Shown here: positions 27,997 through 37,276 of the stretch, piece by piece
How the letters are laid out: each line of letters opens with the position of its first letter
How positions within the stretch are numbered: position 1 is the first letter of the stretch
Assembly: GCF_011682065.1 (NCBI RefSeq)
Contig: NZ_VUYU01000004.1
Coordinates: forward strand, 248,001-312,000
Source of the DNA: Massilia rubra
Lineage (GTDB): Bacteria > Pseudomonadota > Gammaproteobacteria > Burkholderiales > Burkholderiaceae_D
Direction of reading: 5' to 3'
DNA length: 64,000 bases
Position numbers and translations under genes: made by a program
The notes under the pieces: model-generated
Told to the model about the DNA's origin: nothing
Database searches by the model: none
Seen by the model: only the letters and a program-made list of their open reading frames with translations

Positions 27997-30339
27997 TCAG
28001 AACAGGTTCCGCTGCAAGGTCGTCAGGCTGTGGAAGTCGTCGCCCAGGAAGGGCAGGATGGCGTCGGCAATCGGTTGCAGCTGGCGCGTGACATAGTGGT
28101 CGTAATCGATGCGCGAGCGCTGCGTTTCCAGCGGTTCGGGGCCGGCCAGGGTCATCACATAGCGAATCGGCCCGCCGCGCTGGTATTGCAGCGGGCGGCC
28201 GTGCAGGCGGTTGAAGTCGTCGGCCAGGCGCGCCGCGCGCACCGGCGGCGGGGCGGCGCCCTGGTATTCGTCGAGCGGCCGGCGGATGCGCTTGCGGTAC
28301 ACCAGCAGCTCGTCGAAGTCGCCGCGCAGGGTGCTCTCGACGTATTCGCGCACGTACTCGCGGTACGGTTCGCGCTTGAAGATGCGCAGGTACAGCGCCT
28401 GCTGGAACTGCTGCGCCAGCGGCGTCCAGTCGCTGCGTACCGCCTCGAGGCCCTTGAACACCATCTCTTCGCCGCCGTCGGCCTGGCCGGTCAGGCCGGC
28501 GTAGCGCTTCTTGCTGCTTTCTTCCGAATTGCGGATGTTCGGCATCAGGAAGCGCCGGTAGTGGGTTTCGTATTGCAGTTCGAGCGCGCTGGGCAGGCCG
28601 AATTCCTGTTGCAGGTGCTCGCGCCACCAGGCGTTGACGTGGGCGACCAGCGCGCGCCCGATCTCGCCGGCCTGCGCGTCATCGTGCGCGCCGCCCAGCC
28701 ACACGAAGGTCGAATCGGTGTCGCCGTAGATCACCTGGTGGCCGCGTTCCTCGATCAGTTCGCGCGTGCGGTGCATGATCTCTTGCCCGCGCAGGGTGAT
28801 CGAGGACGCCAGGCGCGGGTCGAAGAAGCGGCAGTGGTCCGCGCCCAGCACGCCGTAGAAGGAATTCATGATGATCTTGAGCGCCTGCGACAGCGGCTTG
28901 TTCTTTTCGCGCTTGGCCGCCTCGCGGCCCTCGGCGATCTGGCTGACGATGGCCGGCAGGCAGTGCTTCTCGCGCGAAAAGCGCGCGCCGCGAAAGCCCG
29001 GCACGGTGGCGCCGCTATCGTCTTGCAAGCCTTCGACCAGGCCGACCGGGTCGATCAGGAAGGTGCGGATGATCGACGGGTACAGGCTTTTGTAATCGAG
29101 CACCATGACCGAATCGTACAGGCCCGAACGCGAATCCATGACGTAGCCGCCTGGGCTGTTTTCGCCGGCGATATCGCCCTGGTTGGGCGCCACGTAACCC
29201 TGGCGGTGCATGCGCGGCAGGTACAGGTGCTCGAAGGCGGCCACCGAGCCGCCGCCGCTGCGGTCCACCGCCAGCCCGGTCACGCTGGCGCGTTCCAGCA
29301 GGAAGGGCAGCAGTTCGGTCTTGTCGAAAATGCGGGTGACCAGTTCGCAGTCCTTCAGGTTGTAGTGCGCCAGCGCCGGCTTGTCTTCGTTGAAGCGGCG
29401 CTCGATTTCGGCCATGCGCTGGTAGGGATTGTCGATCGCCTTGCCTTCTCCCAGCAAGGTGCGGCTGACGTTTTCGAGGCTGTACGAGGAAAAACTCCAG
29501 GTGGCCGACTTGAGCGCGTCGATGCCGTCGATGATCAGGCGCCCGGCCGCGCAGGCGAAAAAGTGCTGGCGCGAGCCGTGCTCGCGCCACTCCATCGGGC
29601 TGCCGTCGCGTCCCAGGCGCAGCGGCACGCCGCAGCGCTCGGCATGCTTTTGCAGCACGCGCAGGTCGAACTGCACCACGTTCCAGCCGATGATGGCGTC
29701 CGGGTCGTGCGTGGCCAGCCATGCGTTGAGGCGTTCGAGCATCTGCGCATGGCTGTCGCAGTAGTCGAGCGCGAAGTCGAGCGTGGCGTCCGGGCCGTTG
29801 GGTGGCCCCAGCATGTACACCTGGCGCTGGCCGCAGCCTTCGAGCGCGATCGAATACAGTTCGCCGCGCGCGGTCGTTTCGATGTCGAGCGAGACCAGTT
29901 TGAGGCGCGGCCGGTAGCCGGACGCCGGCTTGAGCGGGCTGTCGGGCGCGTCGTGGAACAGCACCGGCGCGGTGATGAAGCGCTCCATCAGGTAACGCTC
30001 GGGCGGGCGGATGTCGGCCTCGTAGACGTCGATGCCGTACTCGCGCAGGCGCTTCGCTTGCCGGGTCAACTGGCGGTACTGCTGGCAGTACAGGCCGAAC
30101 ACGGGCCGCTGGCCGAAGTCGCGCAGGGCGAGCGTGCGCAGTTCGCAGCCGCGCTCGCCCTGCAGCAGCGCCTCGACCTGCACGCGCCACTGCTCGGGAA
30201 TGAAGGCGACCGAGAGCTGTTTGGCGAGACGGATATGGCGCGGGCCATCGTCGGTGGCAAGCCAGAAGTCGACCTCGGTGCCGGCCGGCGTATCGCGCCA
30301 GTGGCGGGTCAGGATAAACCCCTGCTGCGGTTGATTCAA
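27997..30339 (-). CDS. polB: DNA polymerase II (family B)
   Basis: A 780-residue family B polymerase, similar in length to E. coli Pol II, used in replication restart and translesion synthesis. Exonuclease motif [12 protein letters not shown], exonuclease II region [11 protein letters not shown], polymerase motif [14 protein letters not shown], motif B region [13 protein letters not shown] and motif [10 protein letters not shown] are all intact. The last residues QRNLF form a beta-clamp-binding motif. The start is TTG at 30339 with GAGG seven bases upstream; no ATG fits. No LexA-like site was seen in the 186 bp upstream. Confidence 0.95.
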   Translation of the reverse strand: MNQPQQGFILTRHWRDTPAGTEVDFWLATDDGPRHIRLAKQLSVAFIPEQWRVQVEALLQGERGCELRTLALRDFGQRPVFGLYCQQYRQLTRQAKRLREYGIDVYEADIRPPERYLMERFITAPVLFHDAPDSPLKPASGYRPRLKLVSLDIETTARGELYSIALEGCGQRQVYMLGPPNGPDATLDFALDYCDSHAQMLERLNAWLATHDPDAIIGWNVVQFDLRVLQKHAERCGVPLRLGRDGSPMEWREHGSRQHFFACAAGRLIIDGIDALKSATWSFSSYSLENVSRTLLGEGKAIDNPYQRMAEIERRFNEDKPALAHYNLKDCELVTRIFDKTELLPFLLERASVTGLAVDRSGGGSVAAFEHLYLPRMHRQGYVAPNQGDIAGENSPGGYVMDSRSGLYDSVMVLDYKSLYPSIIRTFLIDPVGLVEGLQDDSGATVPGFRGARFSREKHCLPAIVSQIAEGREAAKREKNKPLSQALKIIMNSFYGVLGADHCRFFDPRLASSITLRGQEIMHRTRELIEERGHQVIYGDTDSTFVWLGGAHDDAQAGEIGRALVAHVNAWWREHLQQEFGLPSALELQYETHYRRFLMPNIRNSEESSKKRYAGLTGQADGGEEMVFKGLEAVRSDWTPLAQQFQQALYLRIFKREPYREYVREYVESTLRGDFDELLVYRKRIRRPLDEYQGAAPPPVRAARLADDFNRLHGRPLQYQRGGPIRYVMTLAGPEPLETQRSRIDYDHYVTRQLQPIADAILPFLGDDFHSLTTLQRNLF

Positions 30340-30525
30340 ATGACTACCTCGGAAGTGCTGTAAGTGATGGTGCGCCGGGGAGCGGTGGTCCGCGTATTTT
30401 AAGCGATGTGCGGCATGTTGGCTGGTATGAAATGTTGCAATTGTTGAAATGGCGTTGAGTTATGATTGTTGATCGACTATGATCGACCTTTTGCACATCA
30501 TCGTTCCTGACGAAACCCCTACTCA

Positions 30526-31194
30526 ATGAAAAGCTACCTGGCTCTGGCCGTCGCTGGTGTTGTCTCCCTCACGGCATGCGACAACAAGATCGAGGCAAAC
30601 GACAAGAATATCAGCCTCGCTGTTGCGAACTATCTCGACAAGAAGGGTGAACTTTGCCTGGAGTTGACCGAGTGGCCGCTGTCCATTTCGCCCTCCGACA
30701 TGGAGAACAAAGACGTCATCCCCGACGCGCTGGTCCCAAAAATGGAGGCATTGAAAGCGCTCGGACTGACGGCCGAGGCGCCTGGCGGAAACGATCCGAA
30801 CGACACCAATCCGTACAAGCCGGAAGTCGTGGTCAAGCGTTACGTGCTGACCGACGCCGGGAAAAAGATCTACCGCGAAAAGGAAGTGACCAAATACGAT
30901 TACAGTAAAAAAACCTCGAAGAAGGTCATTGAAGGCGACCTTTGCTACGGTCAAAAGAAGCTCACGAAGGTGATCAACTGGACCACGCCTGCAAAGGCGG
31001 GCAAGTGGCTGTTCGTGAACGTGACGTATGCGTACAAGATTGACAAGGTGGCCGACTGGGCCAAGCGGCCGGAACTTTCGGCGGCCTTCCCCGAGATCGC
31101 AGAAAACCTTGCGGAAGCGGGCAAAGTGGAGAAGAAAGTCCTGCTCAAATTGAACGAGCAGGGCTGGGATGAGTATGACATTGGTTTCGACTGA
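30526..31194 (+). CDS. Putative lipoprotein
   Basis: A 222-residue protein with a lipoprotein signal (LALAVAGVVSLTAC, Cys18). The mature part is charged and rich in Lys (KKIYREKEVTKYDYSKKTSKKV), with a repeated Tyr/Lys-rich strand pattern and no recognised family. The start ATG at 30526 immediately precedes the signal. A direct repeat GATCGAC-TAT-GATCGAC lies about 45 bp upstream. The next gene is 27 bp downstream. Function unknown. Confidence 0.7.
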   Translation: MKSYLALAVAGVVSLTACDNKIEANDKNISLAVANYLDKKGELCLELTEWPLSISPSDMENKDVIPDALVPKMEALKALGLTAEAPGGNDPNDTNPYKPEVVVKRYVLTDAGKKIYREKEVTKYDYSKKTSKKVIEGDLCYGQKKLTKVINWTTPAKAGKWLFVNVTYAYKIDKVADWAKRPELSAAFPEIAENLAEAGKVEKKVLLKLNEQGWDEYDIGFD

Positions 31195-31221
31195 ATCAGG
31201 CGCGCCGCGCCAGGCGATGCG

Positions 31222-31800
31222 ATGAGAATGACGTCGGCGGCCCTGCCGCTGCGCCTGTTGACGGCGGCTGCGCCCTTGCTGCTGGCCGCCTGCGGCACGC
31301 TGGGCGCGGCGGCGCAGGCCGAATCCGGCGCCGGCGGCGTGTTCGCCGATGTGTGGGGCCGCTGGGCCGACTCCGGTGGCGACATCGCCGTCGCCGTGAC
31401 CTGGGAACGCAAGGTGCAGCCGGGTGTGACCGTGGCCGAGATCGAAGATGCGTTCGCCAGCGTGGCGGCGGAAGAAAACCTGAAGATGGTCGGCAGCCTG
31501 CCGCTGTCGGCGGAATTGCAGGCGCGCTCGGGCCAGCCGCAAAAGTTCCTCAAGGTGTACTCGTATTGCGACCCCGAGACCGCGCGCCTGATGGTCGAGT
31601 TCAGCCCGCACATGGCGGCGTTTCTTCCCTGCCGCATCAGCGTTCTGGAAAAAGAAGACGGCCTGTGGATCTACACCATGAACATGGACATGCTCACCAC
31701 CATGGGGCGCAAGCTGCCGCCCGCGCTCAAGCCGCGCGTCAAGCGCGTGCGCGACGCCGTCTGGAAGATGCTCGAGCGCGGCGCACGCGGCGAATTCTGA
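31222..31800 (+). CDS. DUF302-like lipoprotein
   Basis: A 192-residue protein with a lipoprotein signal (LLTAAAPLLLAACG). The mature region has the DUF302-type pattern: VTVAEIEDAFASVAAEENLKMVGSL, KVYSYCDPETARLMVEFSPHMAAFLPCRISVLEKEDGLWIYTMNMDMLTTMG. DUF302 proteins are small alpha/beta domains often linked to sulfur or redox gene sets. It lies close behind the lipoprotein gene at 30526 and may share its transcript. Confidence 0.75.
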   Translation: MRMTSAALPLRLLTAAAPLLLAACGTLGAAAQAESGAGGVFADVWGRWADSGGDIAVAVTWERKVQPGVTVAEIEDAFASVAAEENLKMVGSLPLSAELQARSGQPQKFLKVYSYCDPETARLMVEFSPHMAAFLPCRISVLEKEDGLWIYTMNMDMLTTMGRKLPPALKPRVKRVRDAVWKMLERGARGEF

Positions 31801-31960
31801 GTCGCCGTCGAGCAGGACTTGGAACGCCTGACAAGCCGGTCACTTGGCATGAGAGCAACACCATCGTACAATGAGCCATTGTGACCGGTAGCTTTCGGCC
31901 ATAACTGGTCATCCGATAGTCAACTGAACCGTTCAACAAGCAAATTGGGACTTGGTAGCA

Positions 31961-32311
31961 ATGATCGTTAAATTTCTTGCTTTTCTGTTGATCCTAGTTG
32001 CTGCCTACTTGAGTTGGTGGGCAGTTGAGTATGCAGCACCAGCTTGGTTTCTCGCCGCTGCATTCCCCCTTGTTTGCGGCGTCGGCTTAATTTTCCGTCG
32101 TCGTTGGGCTAGCTTCCTTTGGTATTCAATTGCCGTTGTCACTAGCGCATGGTGGATATATACAATATTGCACATGGCGTTTAATGGATGGCCGGTTCAG
32201 AGGGCTGAGGAGACTTTAGTTTCCCTGATACCCGGCGCTTTGCTTTTGGTCGTCTGCGTAGGCGGCACGTTGGCTGTTCGAAAGCAGTTCAGGCAGATCG
32301 GGCTACTTTGA
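31961..32311 (+). CDS. Small integral membrane protein
   Basis: A 116-residue, very hydrophobic protein with about four membrane segments (FLAFLLILVAAYLSWWAVEY; WFLAAAFPLVCGVGLIF; FLWYSIAVVTSAWWIYTIL; LIPGALLLVVCVGGTLAV) and a basic tail. Base composition is lower in GC than neighbouring genes, suggesting acquired DNA. The start may be ATG 31961 or TTG 31952. No family recognised. Confidence 0.6.
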   Translation: MIVKFLAFLLILVAAYLSWWAVEYAAPAWFLAAAFPLVCGVGLIFRRRWASFLWYSIAVVTSAWWIYTILHMAFNGWPVQRAEETLVSLIPGALLLVVCVGGTLAVRKQFRQIGLL

Positions 32312-32380
32312 ATCGTGGAGCAGATGTCACCGCGCATTATCGGCCAGGCCCCCTTTGCACCCCTGAGATAGTAGAAATAG

Positions 32381-32767
32381 ATGAAAGTATCAAACTCAAT
32401 CCCCCTGCTGCTGCTCATTTACGTCAATGGTGCAATTGCTGGCGGCGGTCCTTCGTTCGAAAGCTTACGAGCCCAATCGCATAGGGATTCGCGGGTACCA
32501 GTAGGCTTGGCTTGGGAACAAAAGAATGCTGCGGAAGGGGGCGCGAAGCTAACCCCCGTCATTAACGAGTGTCGGAAAACTGCCCCGGAAGGTAAGGAAA
32601 ATAGCATCTCGCTGCTGGTGAGGTTGTCAAAACATGGTGTGCCTTCGAAGGTACTCGTTTCGCCTGAAACGAAATTTTCGGAATGTGTGCGGTCGGGTGT
32701 CTCAGGCTTCAATTTTTCTGACGCTCCCTGGACGGGCTACTGGTTGGAAATAAATATCGGGAAGTGA
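32381..32767 (+). CDS. Exported small protein, TonB_C-like
   Basis: A 128-residue protein with a short signal peptide (SIPLLLLIYVNGAIA|GG). The remainder (LTPVINECRKTAPEGKENSISLLVRLSKHGVPSKVLVSPETKFSECVRSGV) has the strand-helix pattern of a TonB C-terminal-like module with two cysteines (ECRK and ECVRS), as in many small secreted proteins of this group. It is lower in GC than the average of the window. Function unknown. Confidence 0.6.
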   Translation: MKVSNSIPLLLLIYVNGAIAGGGPSFESLRAQSHRDSRVPVGLAWEQKNAAEGGAKLTPVINECRKTAPEGKENSISLLVRLSKHGVPSKVLVSPETKFSECVRSGVSGFNFSDAPWTGYWLEINIGK

Positions 32768-32904
32768 CCAACACGAGCTCGTAAAGCCGCGCGATGCCGA
32801 ACGGCCGCGACTCAAAACAGCGAGCCGACCTCCACCAAGCCTTTCTTTCGCTTGCCTTCTCACTCATCTGTTGGAGTTACGTCGAGAGGTTTAGTCAGGC
32901 GCTC

Positions 32905-33033
32905 TTAATCTTCGCTGTTCACGGCCGACGATTCCGCGGCGGCATCGGTATCGGCGCGGGCATACAGGAATTTTGCTGCGATACTGGCCAGCACGGCCAG
33001 CGTTCCAATCGTTTCCAACAAAGCGTCGAGCAT
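32905..33033 (-). CDS. Small single-span membrane protein (42 aa), divergent from the LysR gene
   Basis: A short reading frame MLDALLETIGTLAVLASIAA followed by KFLYARADTDAAAES and an acidic end. It has one membrane helix and a charged C-terminus. GGAG lies about six bases upstream of ATG 33033 on the minus strand. It faces the LysR-type regulator gene starting at 33163, the usual arrangement of a LysR regulator and its target. Too short for family assignment. Confidence 0.5.
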   Translation of the reverse strand: MLDALLETIGTLAVLASIAAKFLYARADTDAAAESSAVNSED

Positions 33034-33162
33034 GATGTTCTCCGTAGTGAGAGGCCCGGCAATGTGCGGCTCATGCATGCCATCGTAGTCGGCCGGCTCC
33101 AATTGCGCAATCTGGCAATTCCGGTGCTACACTTCGGCAATTCCGAAAGCACGAGACAAACC

Positions 33163-34035
33163 ATGCGCTTCGACCTGACCGATATCCGCGTGTTCCTGAG
33201 CGTCGTCGAATGCGGCAGCCTGACCCAGGGTGCGCGTGCCATGCACCTGGCATTGGCGTCGGTGAGCGAACGGATTGCCGGGATGGAGGCTGCGCTCGGT
33301 GCGCCTTTGCTCGAACGCAATCGACGCGGGGTGCGTGCCACCGCCGCAGGCGAAGCCTTGGTCCGGCATGGACGCTCGATCGTCGATCAGGTCGAACAGA
33401 TGCGCGGCGAGCTGCGCACGTACGCAACCGGCCTGAAAGGCCGCATCCGGCTGCTGTCGAACACGGCGGCAATGGCGGCATTCCTGCCGCCCCAGTTGTG
33501 CCAGTTCCTGGCCGCGCATCCCGACTTGTCGATCGACCTGGAAGAGCGTCCCAGCCTGGACAGCGTGCAGGCGCTGGTGGAGCGGCGCGCCGACCTGGGC
33601 ATCCTCTCGGACGTGACCGATTTCGGCCCCCTGCAGACGCACCTGATCGCCAGCGACCAGCTGGTCGTCATTACCAGCCGTTCGCATCGGATCGCCGGGC
33701 AAACGCAGGTTGCCTTTGCCGATATCCTGGGCGAGCCCATCGTGGGCATGGCCGATACGGCGCTCACCATCCACCTGGCCGAACGCGCGGCGCGCCTGGG
33801 CCGCCAGCTCGACTACCGGATTCAGTTGCGCAACCCCGAGCATATCGCGATGCAGGTGGAGGCGGGCGTCGGCGTGTCGATCCTGTCCGATGTGCTGGCC
33901 CGGACGCTGCGCCGCGACCTCGCCATCGTGCCGCTCTCGGAAGCCTGGGCCACCCGCCAGCTGTACCTCTGCGCACGCGATTTTGCCGCACTGACCCCGC
34001 ACGCACAGCTGCTGGCGCGGCAGATGCTGGACTAG
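33163..34035 (+). CDS. LysR-family transcriptional regulator
   Basis: A 290-residue regulator. The N-terminal winged helix (DIRVFLSVVECGSLTQGARAMHLALASVSERIAGMEAALGAPLLER) is typical and a substrate-binding domain spans about 90-290. The start at 33163 begins the HTH directly; the long upstream in-frame extension to 32794 overlaps the opposite-strand small gene and looks non-coding. Its likely target is the divergent small membrane protein or genes elsewhere. The inducer is unknown. Confidence 0.88.
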   Translation: MRFDLTDIRVFLSVVECGSLTQGARAMHLALASVSERIAGMEAALGAPLLERNRRGVRATAAGEALVRHGRSIVDQVEQMRGELRTYATGLKGRIRLLSNTAAMAAFLPPQLCQFLAAHPDLSIDLEERPSLDSVQALVERRADLGILSDVTDFGPLQTHLIASDQLVVITSRSHRIAGQTQVAFADILGEPIVGMADTALTIHLAERAARLGRQLDYRIQLRNPEHIAMQVEAGVGVSILSDVLARTLRRDLAIVPLSEAWATRQLYLCARDFAALTPHAQLLARQMLD

Positions 34036-34088
34036 TGTTGTTTTCCGCAGTGCAACATCGAAATCGCTTGTGCAATCCCTGCGTATTT

Positions 34089-34104
34089 GGTTACATGCGT
34101 ATAT
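34089..34104. promoter_or_regulatory. Possible operator upstream of the ArsR-type sox regulator
   Basis: GGTTACATGCGTATAT, starting 44 bp before the regulator start codon, matches 12 of 16 bases of GGTTATATGATCATAT found upstream of soxC (34546-34561). This suggests autoregulation by the same protein. It is weaker than the soxC site. Confidence 0.45.
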
Positions 34105-34132
34105 CGGCATTTCTTTAGACCTGAAACAAAGC

Positions 34133-34501
34133 ATGGATCCAGACCTCGACAGTGAACAGATGAGCGAAGTGTTCGAAGAAGTATCGAACTATTTTGCGTT
34201 GCTGTCCGAACCGACCCGGCTCAAGATCCTGCACGCGCTGTGCAATGGCGAGCGCACCGTGGGCGCGATTGTCGGCGATATCGCCGCCACGCAGGCGAAT
34301 GTGTCGCGCCAGCTCAACATGCTGTACCGCGCCCGCATCCTGGGGCGCCGCAAGGAGGGTGCGCAGGTGTATTACCGCATCGAAGACCAGAACACGATTG
34401 CCTTGTGCCGCACGGTGTGCAGCCAGATGGCGGAAAAGGTCAAGAGCAGCCGCCGCATGGGGCAGGGCGCGATTCAGGGATTCATGGGCGCGGACGGCTG
34501 A
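34133..34501 (+). CDS. ArsR/SmtB-family regulator of the sox cluster (SoxR-like)
   Basis: A 122-residue winged-helix repressor: YFALLSEPTRLKILHALCNGERTVGAIVGDIAATQANVSRQLNMLYRARILGRRKEG is the standard ArsR DNA-binding core. Cysteines at about 40 (HALCNG) and about 98-102 (ALCRTVC) could react with persulfide, as known for ArsR-type SoxR/BigR/SqrR proteins, but their equivalence is an inference. It lies directly upstream of soxC and has a palindromic site between. The start at 34133 gives the standard length; upstream in-frame codons to 34070 look non-coding. Confidence 0.85.
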   Translation: MDPDLDSEQMSEVFEEVSNYFALLSEPTRLKILHALCNGERTVGAIVGDIAATQANVSRQLNMLYRARILGRRKEGAQVYYRIEDQNTIALCRTVCSQMAEKVKSSRRMGQGAIQGFMGADG

Positions 34502-34545
34502 GCAAGGCCGATGCCGTTCATGTTGAAAGTGAAATATGCTCAATT

Positions 34546-34569
34546 GGTTATATGATCATATGGTCATAT
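34546..34569. promoter_or_regulatory. Overlapping AT-rich palindromes upstream of soxC (putative sox operator)
   Basis: A perfect 12-bp palindrome ATATGATCATAT (34550-34561) overlaps a near-palindrome ATATGGTCATAT (34558-34569). ArsR-family operators are typically such AT-rich inverted repeats. The site is 63 bp before the soxC start, between the regulator and the sox genes, and a related sequence precedes the regulator itself. Confidence 0.65.
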
Positions 34570-34631
34570 AAGTAAGTGGTAACGATAGCCGCGTGCGGCG
34601 ATGTTCAACAGGCAAGCGAGAGGTGGTGGTC

Positions 34632-35984
34632 ATGACGACTCCGATACGCAAAACCGGCCGCGTGCAAGCAGCCCCCGAGCATTTTCTCGACAGCGCGCTG
34701 GTCGAGGACATCAACCGCGCCGGCATCGACGATGCGCGCCGCGGCTTCCTGCGGCGCAGCTTCCTGGCCGCCGGCGCCGCCATGGGCGCGGGCACGGCGC
34801 TGGCGCAGGACGGCGGGGCGGGCGACCCCAACATCCTGGTCCTGCCCGCGCATTCGCGCACCCTGGGCAAACCGGTCGTGACCAATCCGTACGGCCAGCC
34901 TTCGCAGTACGAGGCCAATCTGCAGCGGCGCGAGTCGCCCGGGCTGACCCGGGTCGGCGCGGCCTCGGTCTCGTTCACGCCCTTGCAGGGGCTGTTCGGC
35001 ATCATCACGCCGTCCGGACTGCACTTCGAGCGCCACCATCAGGGCTGGCACGATATCGATCCCACCAAACACCGTTTCATGATCAATGGCCTGGTGAAGA
35101 ATCCCAAGGTCTACACCATGGACGACCTGATGCGCATGCCGTCGGTGTCGCGCATGCACTTCATCGAGTGCGGCGCGAATACGGCGATGGAATGGGGCAA
35201 TGTGGCGGTGCCCTCGGTCCAGTATTCGCACGGCATGCTCAGTTGCAGCGAGTTCACCGGCGTGCCGCTCTCGGTGCTGCTGGAAGACTGTGGCGTCGAC
35301 AAGCGGCGCGCCAAAGTGGTGCTGGCCGAGGGCGCCGACGGCTCTTCGATGACGCGCACCATCTCGCTCGAGCGCGCGCTGGACGACGTCATCGTGGCCT
35401 GGGCCATGAATGGCGAGATGCTGCGCCCGGAACACGGCTACCCATTGCGCCTGGTGGTGCCGGGCGTGCAGGGCGTGTCCTGGGTCAAATGGCTGCGCCG
35501 CATCGAAGTGGGCGACCAGCCCTACGCCACCAAGGACGAGTCCCTGCACTACATCGATGCGCTGCCGGACGGTACCTTCCGCCAGTACACCTCGATCCAG
35601 GAATGCAAGTCGGTGATCACCACGCCCTCGGCCGGCCAGCGCCTGCTCGATACCGGGTATTACAACATCACCGGGCTGGCCTGGTCCGGGCGCGGCAAGA
35701 TCAAGCGGGTCGACGTCTCGGTCGATGGCGGGCGCAACTGGCGCACGGCGCGCCTGGAAACGCCGCTGCTGTCGAAATGCCTGAGCCGTTTCAATATCGA
35801 TTGGGACTGGAACGGTGCGCCGGCCGTGCTGCAATCGCGCGCCATTGACGAGACCGGCTACGTGCAGCCGAAAATCAATGAACTGCGCGCGGTGCGTGGC
35901 ACCCGCTCTATTTATCACAACAATGCAATCCAGTCGTGGCAGGTTGCGCAATCGGGTGAGGTGTCCAATGTCCAGGTTGACTGA
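34632..35984 (+). CDS. soxC: Sulfite dehydrogenase SoxC (sulfane dehydrogenase molybdenum subunit)
   Basis: A 450-residue molybdopterin protein of the sulfite oxidase family, exported by Tat (RRSFLAAGAAMGAGTALAQ). The molybdenum ligand Cys is in HFIECGANTAMEWG; the dimerisation domain is C-terminal (LAWSGRGKIKRVDVSVDGGRNW). SoxCD removes six electrons from the SoxY-bound sulfane sulfur, so thiosulfate can be oxidised fully to sulfate without sulfur globules. ATG 34632 follows a GAGAGGTGG sequence; soxD starts inside its last codons. Confidence 0.95.
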   Translation: MTTPIRKTGRVQAAPEHFLDSALVEDINRAGIDDARRGFLRRSFLAAGAAMGAGTALAQDGGAGDPNILVLPAHSRTLGKPVVTNPYGQPSQYEANLQRRESPGLTRVGAASVSFTPLQGLFGIITPSGLHFERHHQGWHDIDPTKHRFMINGLVKNPKVYTMDDLMRMPSVSRMHFIECGANTAMEWGNVAVPSVQYSHGMLSCSEFTGVPLSVLLEDCGVDKRRAKVVLAEGADGSSMTRTISLERALDDVIVAWAMNGEMLRPEHGYPLRLVVPGVQGVSWVKWLRRIEVGDQPYATKDESLHYIDALPDGTFRQYTSIQECKSVITTPSAGQRLLDTGYYNITGLAWSGRGKIKRVDVSVDGGRNWRTARLETPLLSKCLSRFNIDWDWNGAPAVLQSRAIDETGYVQPKINELRAVRGTRSIYHNNAIQSWQVAQSGEVSNVQVD

Positions 35985-37023
35985 AGCGGCGCTCGCGCTG
36001 GCCATGGCGGCGCTGTTCTCCAGCGCCGGCGCCGCCCCGGCCAGCAAGCCGGGGCGAAGCGCCACCCCACAGGAAGTGGCCGCCTGGGATATCGACGTGC
36101 GTCCGGATTTTGCCGGCTTGCCCAAGGGCTCAGGCAGCGTGCTAGCCGGGCAGGCGGTCTGGGAAGGCAAGTGCGCGTCCTGCCACGGCACCTTCGGCGA
36201 GTCGAACGAGGTGTTTACGCCGCTGATCGGCGGCACCACGGCCGAGGATGCCGCGAAAGGCCGGGTGGCCTCGCTCACCAATGGCCGCCAGCCGCAAAAG
36301 ACCACCCTGATGAAAGTGGCGACCGTGTCCACCTTGTGGGACTACATCAACCGCGCCATGCCCTGGACCGCGCCCAAGTCGCTCACCACCGACGAGGTGT
36401 ATGCGGTCTCCGCCTACATGCTCAACATGGGCGAGGTGGTGGCGGACGACTTCGTGCTGTCGGACCAGACCATGGCGCAGGCCCAGCAGCGCATGCCGAA
36501 CCGTCACGGCATGGTCACCAGCCACGGCTTGTGGGATGTCAAAGGCAAGCCGGACGTCAAGAGCGTGGCATGCATGAAGAACTGCCCGGTCGAGGGTAGC
36601 GTGCGCTCGTCCTTGCCGGAAGGGGCGCGCAATGCGCACGGCAACCTGGCCCAGCAGACACGCGGCTTCGGCGCCACCCGTGGCGTCGATACAACACAGC
36701 CCGCGCCGACGGCCCGCCTGCCAGGCACGGCGACGGCGGTGCCGGCAGCGGCGGCGGGCGCACCCGGCCAGGCGGCGCTGGCGCTGCTCCAGCAAAACGC
36801 GTGCCTGGCCTGCCACGCTGTCGCCACCAAGGTCGTCGGGCCGAGTTTCAAGGCGGTGCAGGAGAAATACCAGGGCGACAGCAATGCCGCGACGACCCTG
36901 GCCGGCAAGATCAAGCAGGGTAGCGCCGGCGCCTGGGGCGTGGTGCCGATGCCGGCGCAGGGTCATCTCAACGATGCCGATATTGCCACGATGGTCGGTT
37001 GGATTCTGGCAACACCCAAATGA
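35968..37023 (+). CDS. soxD: Sulfur dehydrogenase cytochrome subunit SoxD (diheme c)
   Basis: A 351-residue periplasmic diheme cytochrome c, partner of SoxC. Signal peptide LALAMAALFSSAGAAPA; first heme motif CASCH in the N-terminal domain (GQAVWEGKCASCHGTFGE) and second CLACH in a C-terminal small cytochrome (LLQQNACLACHAVATKVVGPSFK), joined by an Ala/Pro-rich linker. The start overlaps the soxC end by 17 bp, so translation is likely coupled. A pair of extra cysteines (CMKNC) lies between the hemes. Confidence 0.94.
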   Translation: MSRLTEAALALAMAALFSSAGAAPASKPGRSATPQEVAAWDIDVRPDFAGLPKGSGSVLAGQAVWEGKCASCHGTFGESNEVFTPLIGGTTAEDAAKGRVASLTNGRQPQKTTLMKVATVSTLWDYINRAMPWTAPKSLTTDEVYAVSAYMLNMGEVVADDFVLSDQTMAQAQQRMPNRHGMVTSHGLWDVKGKPDVKSVACMKNCPVEGSVRSSLPEGARNAHGNLAQQTRGFGATRGVDTTQPAPTARLPGTATAVPAAAAGAPGQAALALLQQNACLACHAVATKVVGPSFKAVQEKYQGDSNAATTLAGKIKQGSAGAWGVVPMPAQGHLNDADIATMVGWILATPK

Positions 37024-37087
37024 ACGGATGTGGCCGGCGACTACCCGGATCGGGTAGTCTTGTTTCAAAGCGTAATCCTGTTCCACG

Positions 37088-37232
37088 CCACCGGCGGGAT
37101 ATCGTCGCCCCCGCGCAGGCGGGGGGGGCCAAGTCACCGGCGGAATATCGTCGCCCCCGCGCAGGCGGGGGCCCAAGTTTGACGCGCTGCCGCTGCGCTA
37201 CCTGCTTGGGTCCCCGCCTGCGCGGGAACGAC
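37088..37232. repeat. REP-like palindromic repeats between soxD and soxY
   Basis: Two direct units of about 44 bp (ATATCGTCGCCCCCGCGCAG core; about 37088-37134 and 37135-37178) are followed by an inverted unit (CTTGGGTCCCCGCCTGCGCG, 37205-37232). Each core can form a hairpin (CCCCCGCGCAGGCGGGGG). Such repeats are common between genes in this group of bacteria. This one splits the sox operon and may modulate the soxCD to soxYZ transcript ratio. Confidence 0.8.
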
Positions 37233-37276
37233 GGTGTGGTGGCGTGCGACGCACTACCTTTTACTAACTGGAGAAG

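Noticed and set aside
27946-30363. 805-codon open frame opposite polB
   Set aside because: Antisense shadow of a gene with all family B polymerase motifs; the composition is His/Arg/Val/Ala-rich, typical of reverse-frame translation of GC-rich DNA.
37118-37130. Long G run near 37122 considered as a phase-variable tract
   Set aside because: It is part of a REP-type hairpin in non-coding DNA, so a length change would not affect a reading frame.
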